From contig CAJNDS010002634.1 in the NCBI GenBank assembly GCA_905221605.1, positions 1,091,546 to 1,155,545 on the forward strand: a DNA stretch of 64,000 nt, read 5' to 3'. The position numbers and the translations under genes are program-made. Positions 31,914-42,464 of the stretch are shown here, in pieces. The number at the start of each line of letters is the position of its first letter. Positions within the stretch are counted from its first letter, which is position 1. A model generated the notes under the pieces. The model saw only the letters and a program-made list of their open reading frames with translations, was not told the DNA's origin and did no database searches. This DNA is from Symbiodinium natans. Its lineage: Eukaryota > Sar > Dinophyceae > Suessiales > Symbiodiniaceae.

Positions 31914-32588
31914 TCTGTGCTGCACCATCAGTGCTTGGGGGCAAGGGTTTAGGGTTTACGCTTCAGGGTTTAGGGTATGGAGGTCTTGGCAAGTTGCTGC
32001 CGAACGTTTAGGGCGCCGAGATTCGAAGATGAGCATCAAGTCTGGTTTTGATTACTATAATAAGGGGTCGGAAGAATTATGAAGAATAATATTCCCCTAA
32101 TTATGGTCCCTCTGCAATTTACTAGAAGAACCCCTCACAATCCTTTTCTACTATTTCAGGCACCTGCAGTAGATGTGGGAGGTTTTTTTGGGGGCTGCTT
32201 GCTTCCCTTCATTGGGAACAAAGTAGGGTCCGCAACAAGAAACACGAGCGGGATAGATGCGGTGTGGCTCGCAAAAAGAAGGAGATGGCAATGCGGACCT
32301 TCGTCATACAGAATGAATCATCGCCCGTGACCGCGAAATTTCAGCAGTGATCGATGCGTTGAAATGCCTGGAATTGGGGGTTCGAAGCCAGAAAGATCCG
32401 CTTCTACTACGAACCATGTCAGCCCCCAATGGTAGGCAAGCGCTACTTGAAGGTGACTTATAGCTACCCATGAACCTCCACGTAGAAGTCTAAGGCATGG
32501 CGTCGAGCGCCTGGCAGAAGCGTTGCCAGCCAGCAAGAGTGGCACCGCCTATGCGGCCTTCTACAAGAGCGGCTTGGGCACACAGACC

Positions 32589-33054
32589 TTGGGGACCAAA
32601 TGAACCCAAAAAATGGGGATCGTATACCCTATACTCTATGAAGGTTTATGAACCATAAACCCTTTTAGGATTCATGTGGTCCTCAATGGAGATGTGAGCT
32701 TAAGCTTTGAGTCGATATTTCGGGCCTTCAGAGCTTTGCAGGTAAAATGTCCTGGTAGAATAAGGGTCGAGAACATCTTGCACAGTTCATCCTGATTGCA
32801 CTGCAGTTCGCAAGCGACACGCGCAAGGCGGATGTTTGCAAGGGTCTTGCGGCAAGCGCGAATCACATGAACCTTTTGGCATACAGATACGTGTTGCAAG
32901 ATTGGCATGTCAGGGTTCAAAGAGACCAAGTCCCTTGGGGACCAAATGAACCCTAACATTGGGCCTCGTGCCCTGTACGACTACAGTCCCTATGAAGGTA
33001 ATTTTAGGTATATGTGCCATAAGCCCTTTTAGGGTTCATAGTTGCTCCTCAGAG
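32589..33054. repeat. Two family-2 elements in tandem
   Basis: 32589-32689 and 32932-33054 each start with TTGGGGACCAAATGAACCC and end near CCCTTTTAGG(A/G)TTCAT plus a CTCCTCA/GTCCTCA end. Other copies: 7725-7799, 27425-27480, 29536-29632, 31713-31811, 35713-35815, 51276-51382, 54246-54390, 55421-55563, 56786-56890, 57716-57827. Confidence 0.8.
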
Positions 33055-33062
33055 AAACCCTT

Positions 33063-33330
33063 AACCCTGAACCCTTCACCCTAAACCCTAAACCCTAAAC
33101 CCTAAACCCTAAACCCTAAACCCTAAACCCTAAACCCTAAACCCTAAACCCTAAACCTCAAGGTCCTTTGAGTCCTTTGTTCCAAGGCTTCGGCTGGGAA
33201 AGCCCCGCCGAGTACTTCACAGCAATGGGTGAGCAGCAGGCTCCTCGGCATGGTTTAGGGTTTAGGGTTTAGGGTTTAGGGTTTAGGGTTTAGGGTTTAG
33301 GGTTTAGGGTTTAGGGTTTAGGGTTTAGGG
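33063..33330. repeat. (CCCTAAA)n and (TTTAGGG)n flanking one exon
   Basis: About 13 CCCTAAA units (33063-33156), a 66-nt exon (33187-33252), then about 11 TTTAGGG units starting exactly at the donor (33253). Confidence 0.95.
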
Positions 33331-34069
33331 TGAATCATACGTCCATGCCAGCTCGGTAGGCCCTTGGGACATTTCAGATTTTTCCCTCATGTTTTAAGAG
33401 GATCATATTCAGGAATATCAGGAATATTTTTCAGAGGGTGTTAAGGGCCATCCTAGCTAGGTATTTGTTGGATGAGCTGTAGTAGGTGGCATGAGCAGCT
33501 GGCACAAAATATGTCACCATTGCTTTGTTGCGTTTTCCTCAGCGCCTCGCCTTCAGGTGATGCTGGTAGACGTTGACCACAACGACTCTGATGACCGGCT
33601 GGCCATTGTGCTGCTTGCGTGCCAGGCATGTTCACGGCGTCGTACCACCCCACCCTGCAGGCTTTACACGCAACATAAGCTCCTTAATGCTGCGCCCCCA
33701 AGCCCTAGTGATCCAGAGCCGAGAAAACTGCGACACATTTTCGAAATGGTTTTCCTGAAGCCCTGTGGTGAATCATCCTGTGACGCGTGCATGTGCATAA
33801 TGGCATGGCAGTTGGAGGCAGGGGCTGAACATGCTTTTCCTTGCCCACTCCCCTGCTTCCTCCTTGGTCGCGTGATCAAACTACGCAAGGATCTTCTCCC
33901 ATTCGTTGCACCTAGTAGGTTGAAGGGTTTAGGGTGTATAGGGCCCAAGGCCTATAGTCCTAAGCCCAGCCCACGACATCCCCAAGAGGTGGCCAGTGCC
34001 AACGCAGAGAGACGGCTCTCCACGCCGGATGCTGCTTGCAAAGTCTACTTGGACTGCAGGCCTTGGCAA
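33187..34069 (+). CDS. Five-exon segment, product unknown
   Basis: 33187-33252 (FGWESPAEYFTAMGEQQAPR), 33557-33625 (VMLVDVDHNDSDDRLAIVLL, GC donor CAG|GCATGT), 33717-33748 (SRENCDTFSKW), about 33757-33918 (ESSCDACMCIMAWQLEAGAE) and 33987-34069 (VASANAERRLSTPDAACKVY, donor GTAGGG). The Asp-rich second exon might bind metal, but no motif is complete. Several pieces share one 209-codon + ORF whose intervening parts look intronic. Confidence 0.5.
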
Positions 34070-34135
34070 GTAGGGAGCCGGAAGTGGCTCGGGTTTAGCG
34101 TGTGGGGTTGCGGGGTTTAAGTTTCTGTTTTTTTT

Positions 34136-34287
34136 TGGGGAGGGAGGGGGGAGGGGGCGGGGGGGGGTGGGGAGGGAGGGGGGGGGGCAGGGGGGGGGGA
34201 GGGGGGGGGGGGGGTGGGGGGGGGGGGGGGGGGTGGGGGGGGGGGGGGGAGGGGGGGGAGGGGGGGGGTGGGGAGGGGGGGGGGGTA
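34136..34287. repeat. 150-bp G-rich tract
   Basis: Almost pure G with A and T interruptions. It lies in an intergenic or intronic position and has high G-quadruplex potential on +. Confidence 0.9.
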
Positions 34288-34350
34288 TTCAGGCTAAGAC
34301 TGAGGTGATATCGCGAGATAGTTCGGGTGTATCATGAGCCATCTGAACAG

Positions 34351-35145
34351 GAACTGGCTTGCAGACTTTTGCTGTGTTATTTTTGCTTGTGGAAGTGTTT
34401 TTGGCTGACATTCACTGGCGTGGAACACCTGTAAGAGTCATTCAGGCATACAACAAACTCCTTGATCAGTCTAAAAGGCTTAAAAGCATCTTGCTGCTCT
34501 TCGGGAATAAGTTTTTGTTTCCTCGGTGGCGACACCAGATGTGCTGTTTTATGACGAGGCAGGCCCTTAAGGGCTCTTGTACATATATAGAGATGTATAG
34601 ATATATATATATATATATCTTTGTTTTCTGTATTTTTCGTTATTGGGTTCAAGAGGATCTTCTTTGGCAGTCTGTTTCAGAGGGTTTGAACTGCCAACCT
34701 ACACGGGGGTCCTGGCTTCGCTTGGGCTGCTATTATCTGATTTTGTCAAATGTTGACTCTTCGGGGAATTTGGGGTTGTCAAAAGTAGGGGTTCCTTCTG
34801 GAGGGGGTGGGGTTCTTTATTCTTCTACACTTGGGGGTCAAAAATGGGCCACTCTGTCTCTTAGTCTTAAGCTTCTTGGTCCATGCACTCGGAGAGCTTT
34901 GGAGGACATACGAGCATTCCGGCCTGACGTTTCTTGGGGCTGCAATGGCAAGAGCTTTGCTGCAAGTTCTTGCAGTAATACCCTCAAACTGCGCTTTATT
35001 GGTAAAAATCCCCCCCCCCCCCCCCCACCAAGCCAAGGCTCTGGCGCACTGTGCAGCTTGCAGCCCGAATCTCGGCCATGACGGCTCCGCATGGTGTGGA
35101 AGTCACGTCCCTCGCCTCCAGCAGTTTTCGTGGGGATTGTTCTAA
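34351..35145 (+). CDS. Gene with membrane-like segment, stop at 35143
   Basis: 34351-34395 or a longer exon from 34359 (IHWRGTPVRVIQAYNKLLDQ then KSILLLFGNKF), 34865-35001 (LVHALGELWRTYEHSGLTFL then GAAMARALLQVLAVIPS, one hydrophobic segment) and 35038-35145 (ALAHCAACSPNLGHDGSAWC, TAA at 35143). The 36 nt between the last two (GTAAAA, poly-C, CCAAG) are in frame too, so this is either a very short intron or a Pro tract. No family was recognised. Confidence 0.5.
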
Positions 35146-35390
35146 ATCAGAATTCGCCGATTTTTGTGCCCCTAGCATGAAAAGTACCTCAAACCCTCAA
35201 ACCTGTAGATTCTCAAGCCGGCTATCCCCTCAAGTTAAGTTCCGGCGAAACCCAAGCGAAAAGACATTCCCCATAGCCAAGATCAAGCACACTCTCCGAC
35301 TTCCTTTGTCATTCACACTCTCACGCCAGGCTAGGCAATCAAAAAACCCATCAACCTAGTAAAAGGCCCGATTTGAGGGATTTATTTCCT

Positions 35391-35506
35391 GGGGTTCTGC
35401 GACCCAATGGCCCATCCCGGTGCACAGATACTACCGCGAGTGCAGGCCCGTCATTAGCAACCCCAGCGCGGGGTTGGAGCTGATCGCGGCATACCTGAAG
35501 GCTTGA
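35391..35506 (+). CDS. Terminal exon, product unknown
   Basis: Reads WPIPVHRYYRECRPVISNPS then AGLELIAAYLKA, TGA at 35504. The upstream acceptor is not clear. A family-2 element follows at 35713. Confidence 0.5.
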
Positions 35507-36089
35507 GGGCACGTCTGGAGCGTATACTGTGCTCTTGGTAAGGAACTTGAACTAAGTTGATTCTCATACCAGGGATATACAGCATGTAAGATCGTGCCCT
35601 TCGTACTGTAACTTTTTCTAAGTTCCTTCACAAGAGCCTACTATCGGCGAGTGGTGCTTGGGTATGGCCTTTGAGCATAACATACTGTTGCTATGATGTG
35701 CGATGAGATTATTGGGGACCAAAACATGGGGGTCATATACCGTGCACTACTATCATCCCCACTAAGGTATATGAACCGCACACCCTTTTTGGGCTCATAG
35801 TTGGTCCAACGATCAGGGTAGCGTTGGCCACGTACAAGTGCTCCTGAAAGGTTCTGTTGTCTTGAAGGGGTCAAGGCAGCCATTGCCCGCGATAAAATCG
35901 CACGAATCATTCAGGCTTTCGTATTTTGAGGAAACCGACAGTAATCTTCAGACAGTTGGAACATGTTTTAACGATGATTAGAGTTGGGATTCCCTTTAGT
36001 ATACCTTTTGGGGCAAGGGGATAAGGATGTTCCCAACTTTTTGGAGTTTACTGTAGCGGGTGAGCCATCCTTACCCCTAAGCCCTTCTA

Positions 36090-36190
36090 AACCCTAAACC
36101 CTAAACCCTAAGCCCTAATCCCTAAACCCTAAGCCCTAAACCCTAAGCCCTAAGCCCTAAGCCCTAAACCATAAACCCTAAACCCCAAAC
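36090..36190. repeat. CCCTAAA/CCCTAAG array
   Basis: Mixed CCCTAAA and CCCTAAG units, 30 bases before the 3' splice site at 36223. Confidence 0.9.
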
Positions 36191-36223
36191 CCATGCCCAA
36201 TCTTGTGTTTCTCTAAATCCCAG

Positions 36224-38440
36224 GCCTCAAACCACAGCACGGGTGCCCTCGAGCGTCACTACACAGTTGCCCTAAACCCGAAACCCGCTAGTCCCCTCCT
36301 CATCCTAAGCTTTTACGGTTTCGGATTTTCTGGTTTAGGGTTGAGGGCTTCACATTGTGACAAGTTTTCCTCCGCAGTTCACGCCGCAGTGACGGGGCTA
36401 GGCGGGTGGCGCAAGAATGCCCTGAACCCCCCTTGTTTCTCGGAGACCTTCAAGAAGAGCCTCAGACATGTGAAGCCATGAATGAACCCCAATTGAGACC
36501 AGGGTTCACATGGCTTGTAGGCTGCCCTGCTAAGTTCTTAGCCAACCAGCTACATGTTGCTGGCTTTCTTGTGTGTTGTGTGAGTTTTCTGGGCTTCTGG
36601 ATTCCTGTACCTGTTCTAGGTTTTTGAGGTTTCATGTGGTTGGTATCGGGTCGTTACTGTGTGGGTTTTAAGGTTTAGGGTTTAAGGTTTTTACTAGGCT
36701 TGTACGGGGGTTTCTAGGGCTTTGCAGCGATGGCTTTGGGAAGAGGTCGGGAGCTACTTCGATGCGCTGAATTCCACGGCCGCGGGCGCTGGTGAAGCGC
36801 TCCGCTGCGCCGCACAGGCGTTGAGGGTTTAGGGTTTCGGGTTTGGGTTTTGGGGCTTGCATTTTGGTTTGGGTTTCGCGAGGGTTTTTGTTTTGCAGTG
36901 AGGCGCCAGGGCTTTACAGGCTTTTAAGGTTTGTAATCGGGCTTTGAATTTACAGGGTTTCAGATGGCTGTTTGGAAGGGCTTTTGGGGTTTTAGGGCTT
37001 GAGCGAGTTTACGGTTTAGGTTTCAGTCCCGCCGGGTGTACGAGAAAGTATCCACAACCACACAGACGGCCTCCGAGAGAAAGTTGCGTGAGAACAATCC
37101 CACATCGTCCCTGCAGCATCCCTTCTTGTCGATACCTTGTGCCTACACCCTAAGCCCTAAACCCTAAGCCCTAAACCCTCCATACAAACATCAGGCCATC
37201 CAGGCTGTTCCGTTTCAAGCGCCTTGATGCTCCCAACAGCCAGAATCATTGCATCGAAAGTGTGGGGGGGGGTCCGACAACCGAAAGCCCCCAACACCCC
37301 CCACTCCCATGACACCAAATCCAGAAACATCCCGACACCTTCCAGCCGACTATGACCACCTCAGAAGCCCCAGGTACTCTGAGACGCAAGAACGTTCGCG
37401 TTCGGGTTCTAAACTTCGCACCCGAAACCCTAAACCACAAACCCTAAACCCAAAGCCCTTGCTTTGGAACATTTATGTACTTTTCGTTTGTTGGGTTTAA
37501 GAAGATCATGTTTAGGAATATTTGAAGGGACAGCCTTGTCAAGGGCCGAGACTAAGGGGCCATGGAACAACCCGTAGAACCAGTCCCTGAACCCTAAACC
37601 CTAAACCCTAAACCCTAAACCCTAAACCCTGAACCCTAAACCCCTACTCTTTTTTTGGGCCCAGACTATGGGGCCATGTAACGACCCTCAGAATCGAGCC
37701 CCCGGAAGCTCGGACAGGATCTCCGGGGCCTGAGCACGGCAGCCGGTCGCCCGGTGACTTTCTCGGCGCATAGAAGAGCTTTGAGCGCGTTGAGGGTTTA
37801 GGGTTTGGGGTTTAGGGTTTAGGGTTTAGGTTTAGGGTTTGGGGTTTAGGGTTTTCACCAGGCCTGGACTCAACAGGAAAATTTGACTTGTTGGGTACGC
37901 AGGGTTGGCAGGCTTGTCCGACATGAACGTTGGAAAGCCCTACACCCTAAACCCTAAACCCTTTGCTCCCGCGCAAACACTTGTCTGTGGCCTCCTGAGG
38001 GCTTGTGTTTCGTTTTATTGACACAAAGCTTGGGATGCTCGCTCTTATACGAGCAGTCCTTAATAGGGAGCATGGCCCGCCCGAATAGAATCCCTGTTAA
38101 GGACGGTTAGTATAAGCGGGGAACATCCCAACACGCCAGGTTTGCACCATGAGATTTTGCTTCCTTGCCCCGATTCTTTGGAGAACAGGTGAGCGTTTGG
38201 ATCCTGAGCGGCCTGTCCCTTGGGTGGCACAGGCTTGCAGGTCCTTCTGAGAGCGTTTTCGGGCTTTGGGAGTTAAGACCTTCTTGGGCTGAACCCTAAA
38301 CGCTAAACCCTAAACCCTAAACCCATAAGCACATGACTCGGATCGGAATTAGTGGGTTGGACCCGTCCTACCGGGCACCGGTGCATGATGTTTGTCCTGG
38401 TGCACCGTGGCCTTGTCGGGTCCTGGAGATCTTCGCATAG
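36224..38440 (+). CDS. Eight-exon gene end, product unknown
   Basis: Exons 36224-36265, 36378-36516 (SRRSDGARRVAQECPEPPLF then CEAMNEPQLRPGFTWL), 36728-36826 (RWLWEEVGSYFDALNSTAAG then EALRCAAQAL), about 37027-37140 (SRRVYEKVSTTTQTASERKL), 37220-37259 (RLDAPNSQNHCIE), 37346-37373 (DYDHLRSP), 38189-38223 and 38353-38440 (GLDPSYRAPVHDVCPGAPWP, ending LEIFA and TAG at 38438). The first six join in phase. A family-1 element lies in the penultimate intron. No family was recognised. Confidence 0.65.
38030..38131. repeat. Family-1 inverted-repeat element
   Basis: TTGGGATGCTCGCTC ... GCAGTCCTTAAT ... GGACGGTTAGTATAAG ... GGGGAACATCCCAA, 102 bp, with a GC-rich loop (GGCCCGCC). Confidence 0.85.
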
Positions 38441-38602
38441 TACAAAACCCTCATAACCCTAAACCCGAAACCCAAAACCCAAAACTAGGACCCGGAGTAG
38501 GCCCTTTATTTCCTTTTTGGGGGTTGGGGGTTCCCTTATAACCCCCTTAAAACCAACAAAGGCTACCCTTTCATTTCTAGGTTACTCCTGGGTCTAGACA
38601 AG

Positions 38603-41600
38603 GGCCACCACCCAGTTCTGGTGTAGCGTCGAAGAAGGGTCGTGACTTGAGTTCCCTGCACTCTGTCTTCCCGCATTCCTGAATCCTACGCTGGTAGATC
38701 CCACAGAACTGGGTCATGGTTGAAAAACAGTTTACATGTTTATGAATACTTAAGCCCTATAAGGAACAAGAGTGATCATGCATTATTAGTACCCAACAAT
38801 GGTGCAGACAACCGCCCAGAGAAGGTGCAGTGCACAAGTTGATGATTTCGACTATGCCCAGAAGAAGCTTGGGATCCTTTTCACCTTCATCGAGCTGCTT
38901 GGGTTGTAGGCATGAAGCCGAGGGGTGTATGAAGGTTTGTAAGGTTTAGGGAGGGTCTAGGGTCTAGGAGGGTCTAGGGTTTAGGGTTTAGGGTTTAGGG
39001 TTTAGGGGTGGAGCTTGAGGGTTGAGGGGTGGAGCTTGAGGGTTGAGGGGTTGTGGGTTGCACATTCACGAGGCGTCATCGGTTCGGGCGTCCCCATGCA
39101 TGTGTCCTGGGCAGGCATCGGAACCTTGACACTAGGATAAGGAGAACCTTTGCCGGTGCGACCTTGTTTCGTGCAGGATGCGTTTTGTGAAATTCGATCT
39201 TGAACCATCAAGTCTGCACAGATTTGGGGGCCATGAAGCCGTTGCACATCGAACCGAGACCAGCTGCTCTAACAGCACGAGTTTTTTGAAACCAAGACGT
39301 GCGCGGAAATGTTGCCTTCAGAGGTTCTTGGGCAGGATGCCCCTTGCACACCCGAATCATACCCTAAACCCAAAACCCGCCCAAACCCTAAACCCTAAAC
39401 CCTAAACCCTAAACCCTAAACCCTAAACCCTAAACCCTAAACCCTAAACCCTAAACCCTAAACCCTAAACCCTAAACCCTAAACCCTAAGCCCTAAGCCC
39501 TAAGCCCTAAGCCCTGAGCCCTGAGCCCTGAGCCCTGAGCCCTGAGCCCTAAGCCCTAAGCCCTGAGCCCTGAGCCCTGAGCCCTAAGCCCTAAGCCCTA
39601 AGCCCTAAGCCCTAAGCCCTAAACCCTAAACCCTAAACCCCAAGCCCCAAGCCCGAAGCCCTAAGCCCTAAGCCCTAAGCCCTAAGCCCTGCCCGAATCA
39701 TACCTCGGATGAACCTTCCATTGAGGCAGGCGCAGCCTGCCTGGCAGAGTGCCAAGCTGCCAGACGAAGCTCGCCATTACTTTCTTAGTGGATGTGGAGA
39801 TGTGGTTTAGGGTTTAGGGTTCAGGGTTTGAGGGTTTAGGGTTTAGGGTTTAGGGTTTAGGGCACTATTTGTTTTTGGGGTAGGGTCCAGAATGAAGAGT
39901 TTAGGTTCTTACGGGGAACCTATAGCAGCGCAACGTGGTGCAGAGCAGCTTGCAGCAGGGCTGTTAGGCCATGCGCAATTGAGGTTTGCAGTTATGGTTG
40001 TCCCGCGCGATGTGACCACTGAGTGTCATTACTGGTGTGAGCAAGGCTGATGTCGAATTACCCCCCAAGAATGCAGCCTATAGCTATCAGACCTGATGGC
40101 ACACCAGTGTATCTGAGTACGCTTGGACCGCGTTATCTTCAGAGCGCGTTGGGGGCTGATCACCTAACTTGGCACCCCAAACTAGACAGAGGAACACACC
40201 TGAATGAACGATGGCAGTGACCATGAACCTCAACCTCTGAACCCTAAACCCTAAACCCTAACCCTAAACCCTAAACCCTAAACCCTAAACCCTAAACCGA
40301 AATGCCAAGGGGCGAACGCAGCCCCATGGAGACTCTGCCGAGGCAGCGTCGGAGATCCAACCACCCTCGGACTTTCCACCGGCCGCAGCGGGGCCCCGAG
40401 AAATGGAGCCAATGCAAGGTTTAGGGTTTAGGGTTTAGGGTTTAGGGTTTAGGGTTTAGGGTTTAGGGTTTAGGGTTTAGGGTTTAGGGTTTAGGGTTTA
40501 GGGTTTAGGGTTTATAACTTAGGGCTTAGGGTTTAGGGTTTAGGAGGGTGTAGGGTGTAGGGGTCTAGGGTTGAGGCTTGATAGCCGGGAGGGTCCACTT
40601 GGGGCCAACCTAGCAAAAAAACCCTAAACCCTTAACCCTAAACCCTAAACCCTAAATCCCTAAACCCTAAAACCCTAAAACCCTAAAACCCTAAAACCCT
40701 AAAACCCTAAACCCTAAAACCCTAAAACCCTAAAACCCTAAAACCCTAAACCCTAAAAACCTTAAACAAAGACAACCTGCCCATCTCGGGAACCGTTCTG
40801 GGCGTGGCTTTTGGCTGTACGACGCTGCGACCCTAGAAGACGACGTTGGCGGTTTAGGGTGTAGGGTTGGGATGCTCTCCCTTCTACGAACAGTCCTTAG
40901 TTGGGATTATGGTACCCCCTATCATGATCCCTACTAAGGACTGTTAGTACAGGGGGGAACATCCCAAGTTTGGGGTTTCCTAAACCCTAAACCCTAAACC
41001 CTAAACCCTAAACCCTAAACCCTAAACCCTAAACCCTAAACCCTAAACCCTAAACCCTAAACCCCAACCCTCATCATTCAGTTTCCCTGAGCCCCTCCGG
41101 CGTTGGGGAGTAGGAAAACCTGAGCCCTCGACCAACAAAAGAGGTTGTCGGCCTGCAGCCCGTGGTGTTGAGTTTAGGGTTTAGGGCTTGGGGCTTGGGG
41201 TTTAGGGTTTAGGGTTTAGGGTTCGGGTTTAGGGTTTAGGGTTTAGGGTTACTAAGAGACCCTGTGGGGTTAGGAGCTGAAATGCTGTAGAGATTGGGGA
41301 TTCAGATTGAAATCCCCGAAGGCCAAAGCCTCAAACCTATAAGCCCGCAACCCCAATAGGCTTTTTTCCCCTGCCTCGAACCCGATCATGCCGATACCCT
41401 CCCAAAACGCGTACATTTGCCTTGCCCTCGATAAAGCCCCCAAACCCACCCTAAACCTGAAACCCTAAACCTTGAACCCTGAACCCTGAAACCTGAACCG
41501 TCTGACCCTAAGCTAAAACCCCTTTTGCCTCAGGGTGATGAGTCCGGGTTCGGCGTGGAGCCCTCCAACATCCGCTCCAGCGAGGTGATTGCGGGGGATC

Positions 41601-41608
41601 CGTCGTAG
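38603..41608 (+). CDS. Multi-exon gene with densest telomere-like introns
   Basis: Exons 38603-38638 (ATTQFWCSVEE), 38820-38902 (VDDFDYAQKKLGILFTFIEL), 39177-39323 (MRFVKFDLEPSSLHRFGGHE), 39730-39804, 39926-40036 or to TGA 40048 (AAQRGAEQLAAGLLGHAQLR), 40077-40216 (PIAIRPDGTPVYLSTLGPRY), 40310-40418 (GERSPMETLPRQRRRSNHP), 40837-40851 and 41534-41608 (GDESGFGVEPSNIRSSEVIA, TAG at 41606). Junctions 38820 to 39177 and 40077 to 40310 are in phase. Every intron from 39324 on carries TTTAGGG or CCCTAAA arrays. Two genes cannot be excluded. Confidence 0.55.
39360..39695. repeat. Telomere-like array with homogenised variant blocks
   Basis: About 16 CCCTAAA units, then blocks of CCCTAAG, CCCTGAG, CCCTAAG, CCCTGAG and CCCTAAG, then CCCTAAA again, with CCCCAAG in between. 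It ends 34 bases before the exon at 39730. Confidence 0.95.
40236..40300. repeat. (CCCTAAA)n array before an exon
   Basis: Nine units ending ten bases before the acceptor ATGCCAAG of exon 40310-40418. Confidence 0.95.
40419..40770. repeat. (TTTAGGG)n then (CCCTAAA)n within one intron
   Basis: About 14 TTTAGGG units start at the donor AAG|GTTTAGGG. After about 60 bases come CCCTAAA and 8-mer CCCTAAAA units (40617-40768). The two arms are complementary and could pair in the transcript. Confidence 0.95.
40867..41066. repeat. Family-1 element followed by (CCCTAAA)n
   Basis: 40867-40967: TTGGGATGCTCTCCC ... ACAGTCCTTAGT ... ACTAAGGACTGTTAGTAC ... GGGAACATCCCAA. About 14 CCCTAAA units follow to 41066. 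Confidence 0.9.
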
Positions 41609-42144
41609 TTCTGTTTTTTGTTGTTTTCGGTTGGGATGGCTTGTACGGATTATCGCGTTTGCAGGGCGTGGGTTTGGGGAAGGGTGTGGGGTCTTTTTGG
41701 TTTAGGATCTGTGCGAGTCTTGTCCATCTTTCAGTGTGCTGGCGCCGACCTCAGTCCATGCTTCAAAAAAGGGTCACAGACCTGCTCATGTCCTTTGGGC
41801 TTGCTCCCGACAAATTATCGCGCGGAACCCAGATGCAAAAAGGGTTTTAGAATCTCAGGCTCGGGATGTTATAGGTTACTATATAGAGTTCTGAGGAACT
41901 GAAGAATCAATAGCGTCACCGGCACCATATATATATATATATCTTTTATGCGGTTAGATCTCAGAATGTGCAGGACTGCTCGGGTTGTCTAAGTTGTTGG
42001 AACCCTGAATGTTTTGCGTGATGCCATGGATTCGAGACGCAAGTCCGCATGTGACAGCCAAACCCTAAACCACAAAACCCTATACCATAAAACCCTAAAC
42101 CCTAAAGCCTTAGTTAAACCCTGAACCCTAAAACCCTAACGCAT

Positions 42145-42238
42145 ATGTATGCCCGGCGAGAGCAGGCATCCTACAGGGAGACGCTCCTGAACTACTTGCG
42201 CTTTCAGCGGACGATTTCGGGAACCTTGCTCGATGAGG
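42145..42238 (+). CDS. Possible first exon, product unknown
   Basis: ATG at 42145, reads MYARREQASYRETLLNYLRF then QRTISGTLLDE, donor G|GTTGAGA. A second open frame exists. It lies outside the duplicated unit, so it need not belong to the membrane gene that follows. Confidence 0.4.
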
Positions 42239-42464
42239 GTTGAGAGTTCAGAGAGTTTGGGGGCAGTATTGTTTCGTTCTCAGCACGCGATCAATGTTCG
42301 CTAGAATCTGCTGGCTACAGTTTTGGCAATAGCTTCTTTGGGGTTTTTTGGTCAACTTTGTGGTTTAGGGTTTAGGGGTTTCGGGTGTTTGGTGAGGAGT
42401 CTGGGTTGAAAAAAGGGTTTCGGGTTTAGGGTGCGCAGTCCAGTTGCAAAAAGGGTGAAGAAAA

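Noticed and set aside
32381..32400. GGGTTCGAAGCC looking like a tRNA T-loop
   Set aside because: No matching acceptor, D or anticodon stem could be found around it.
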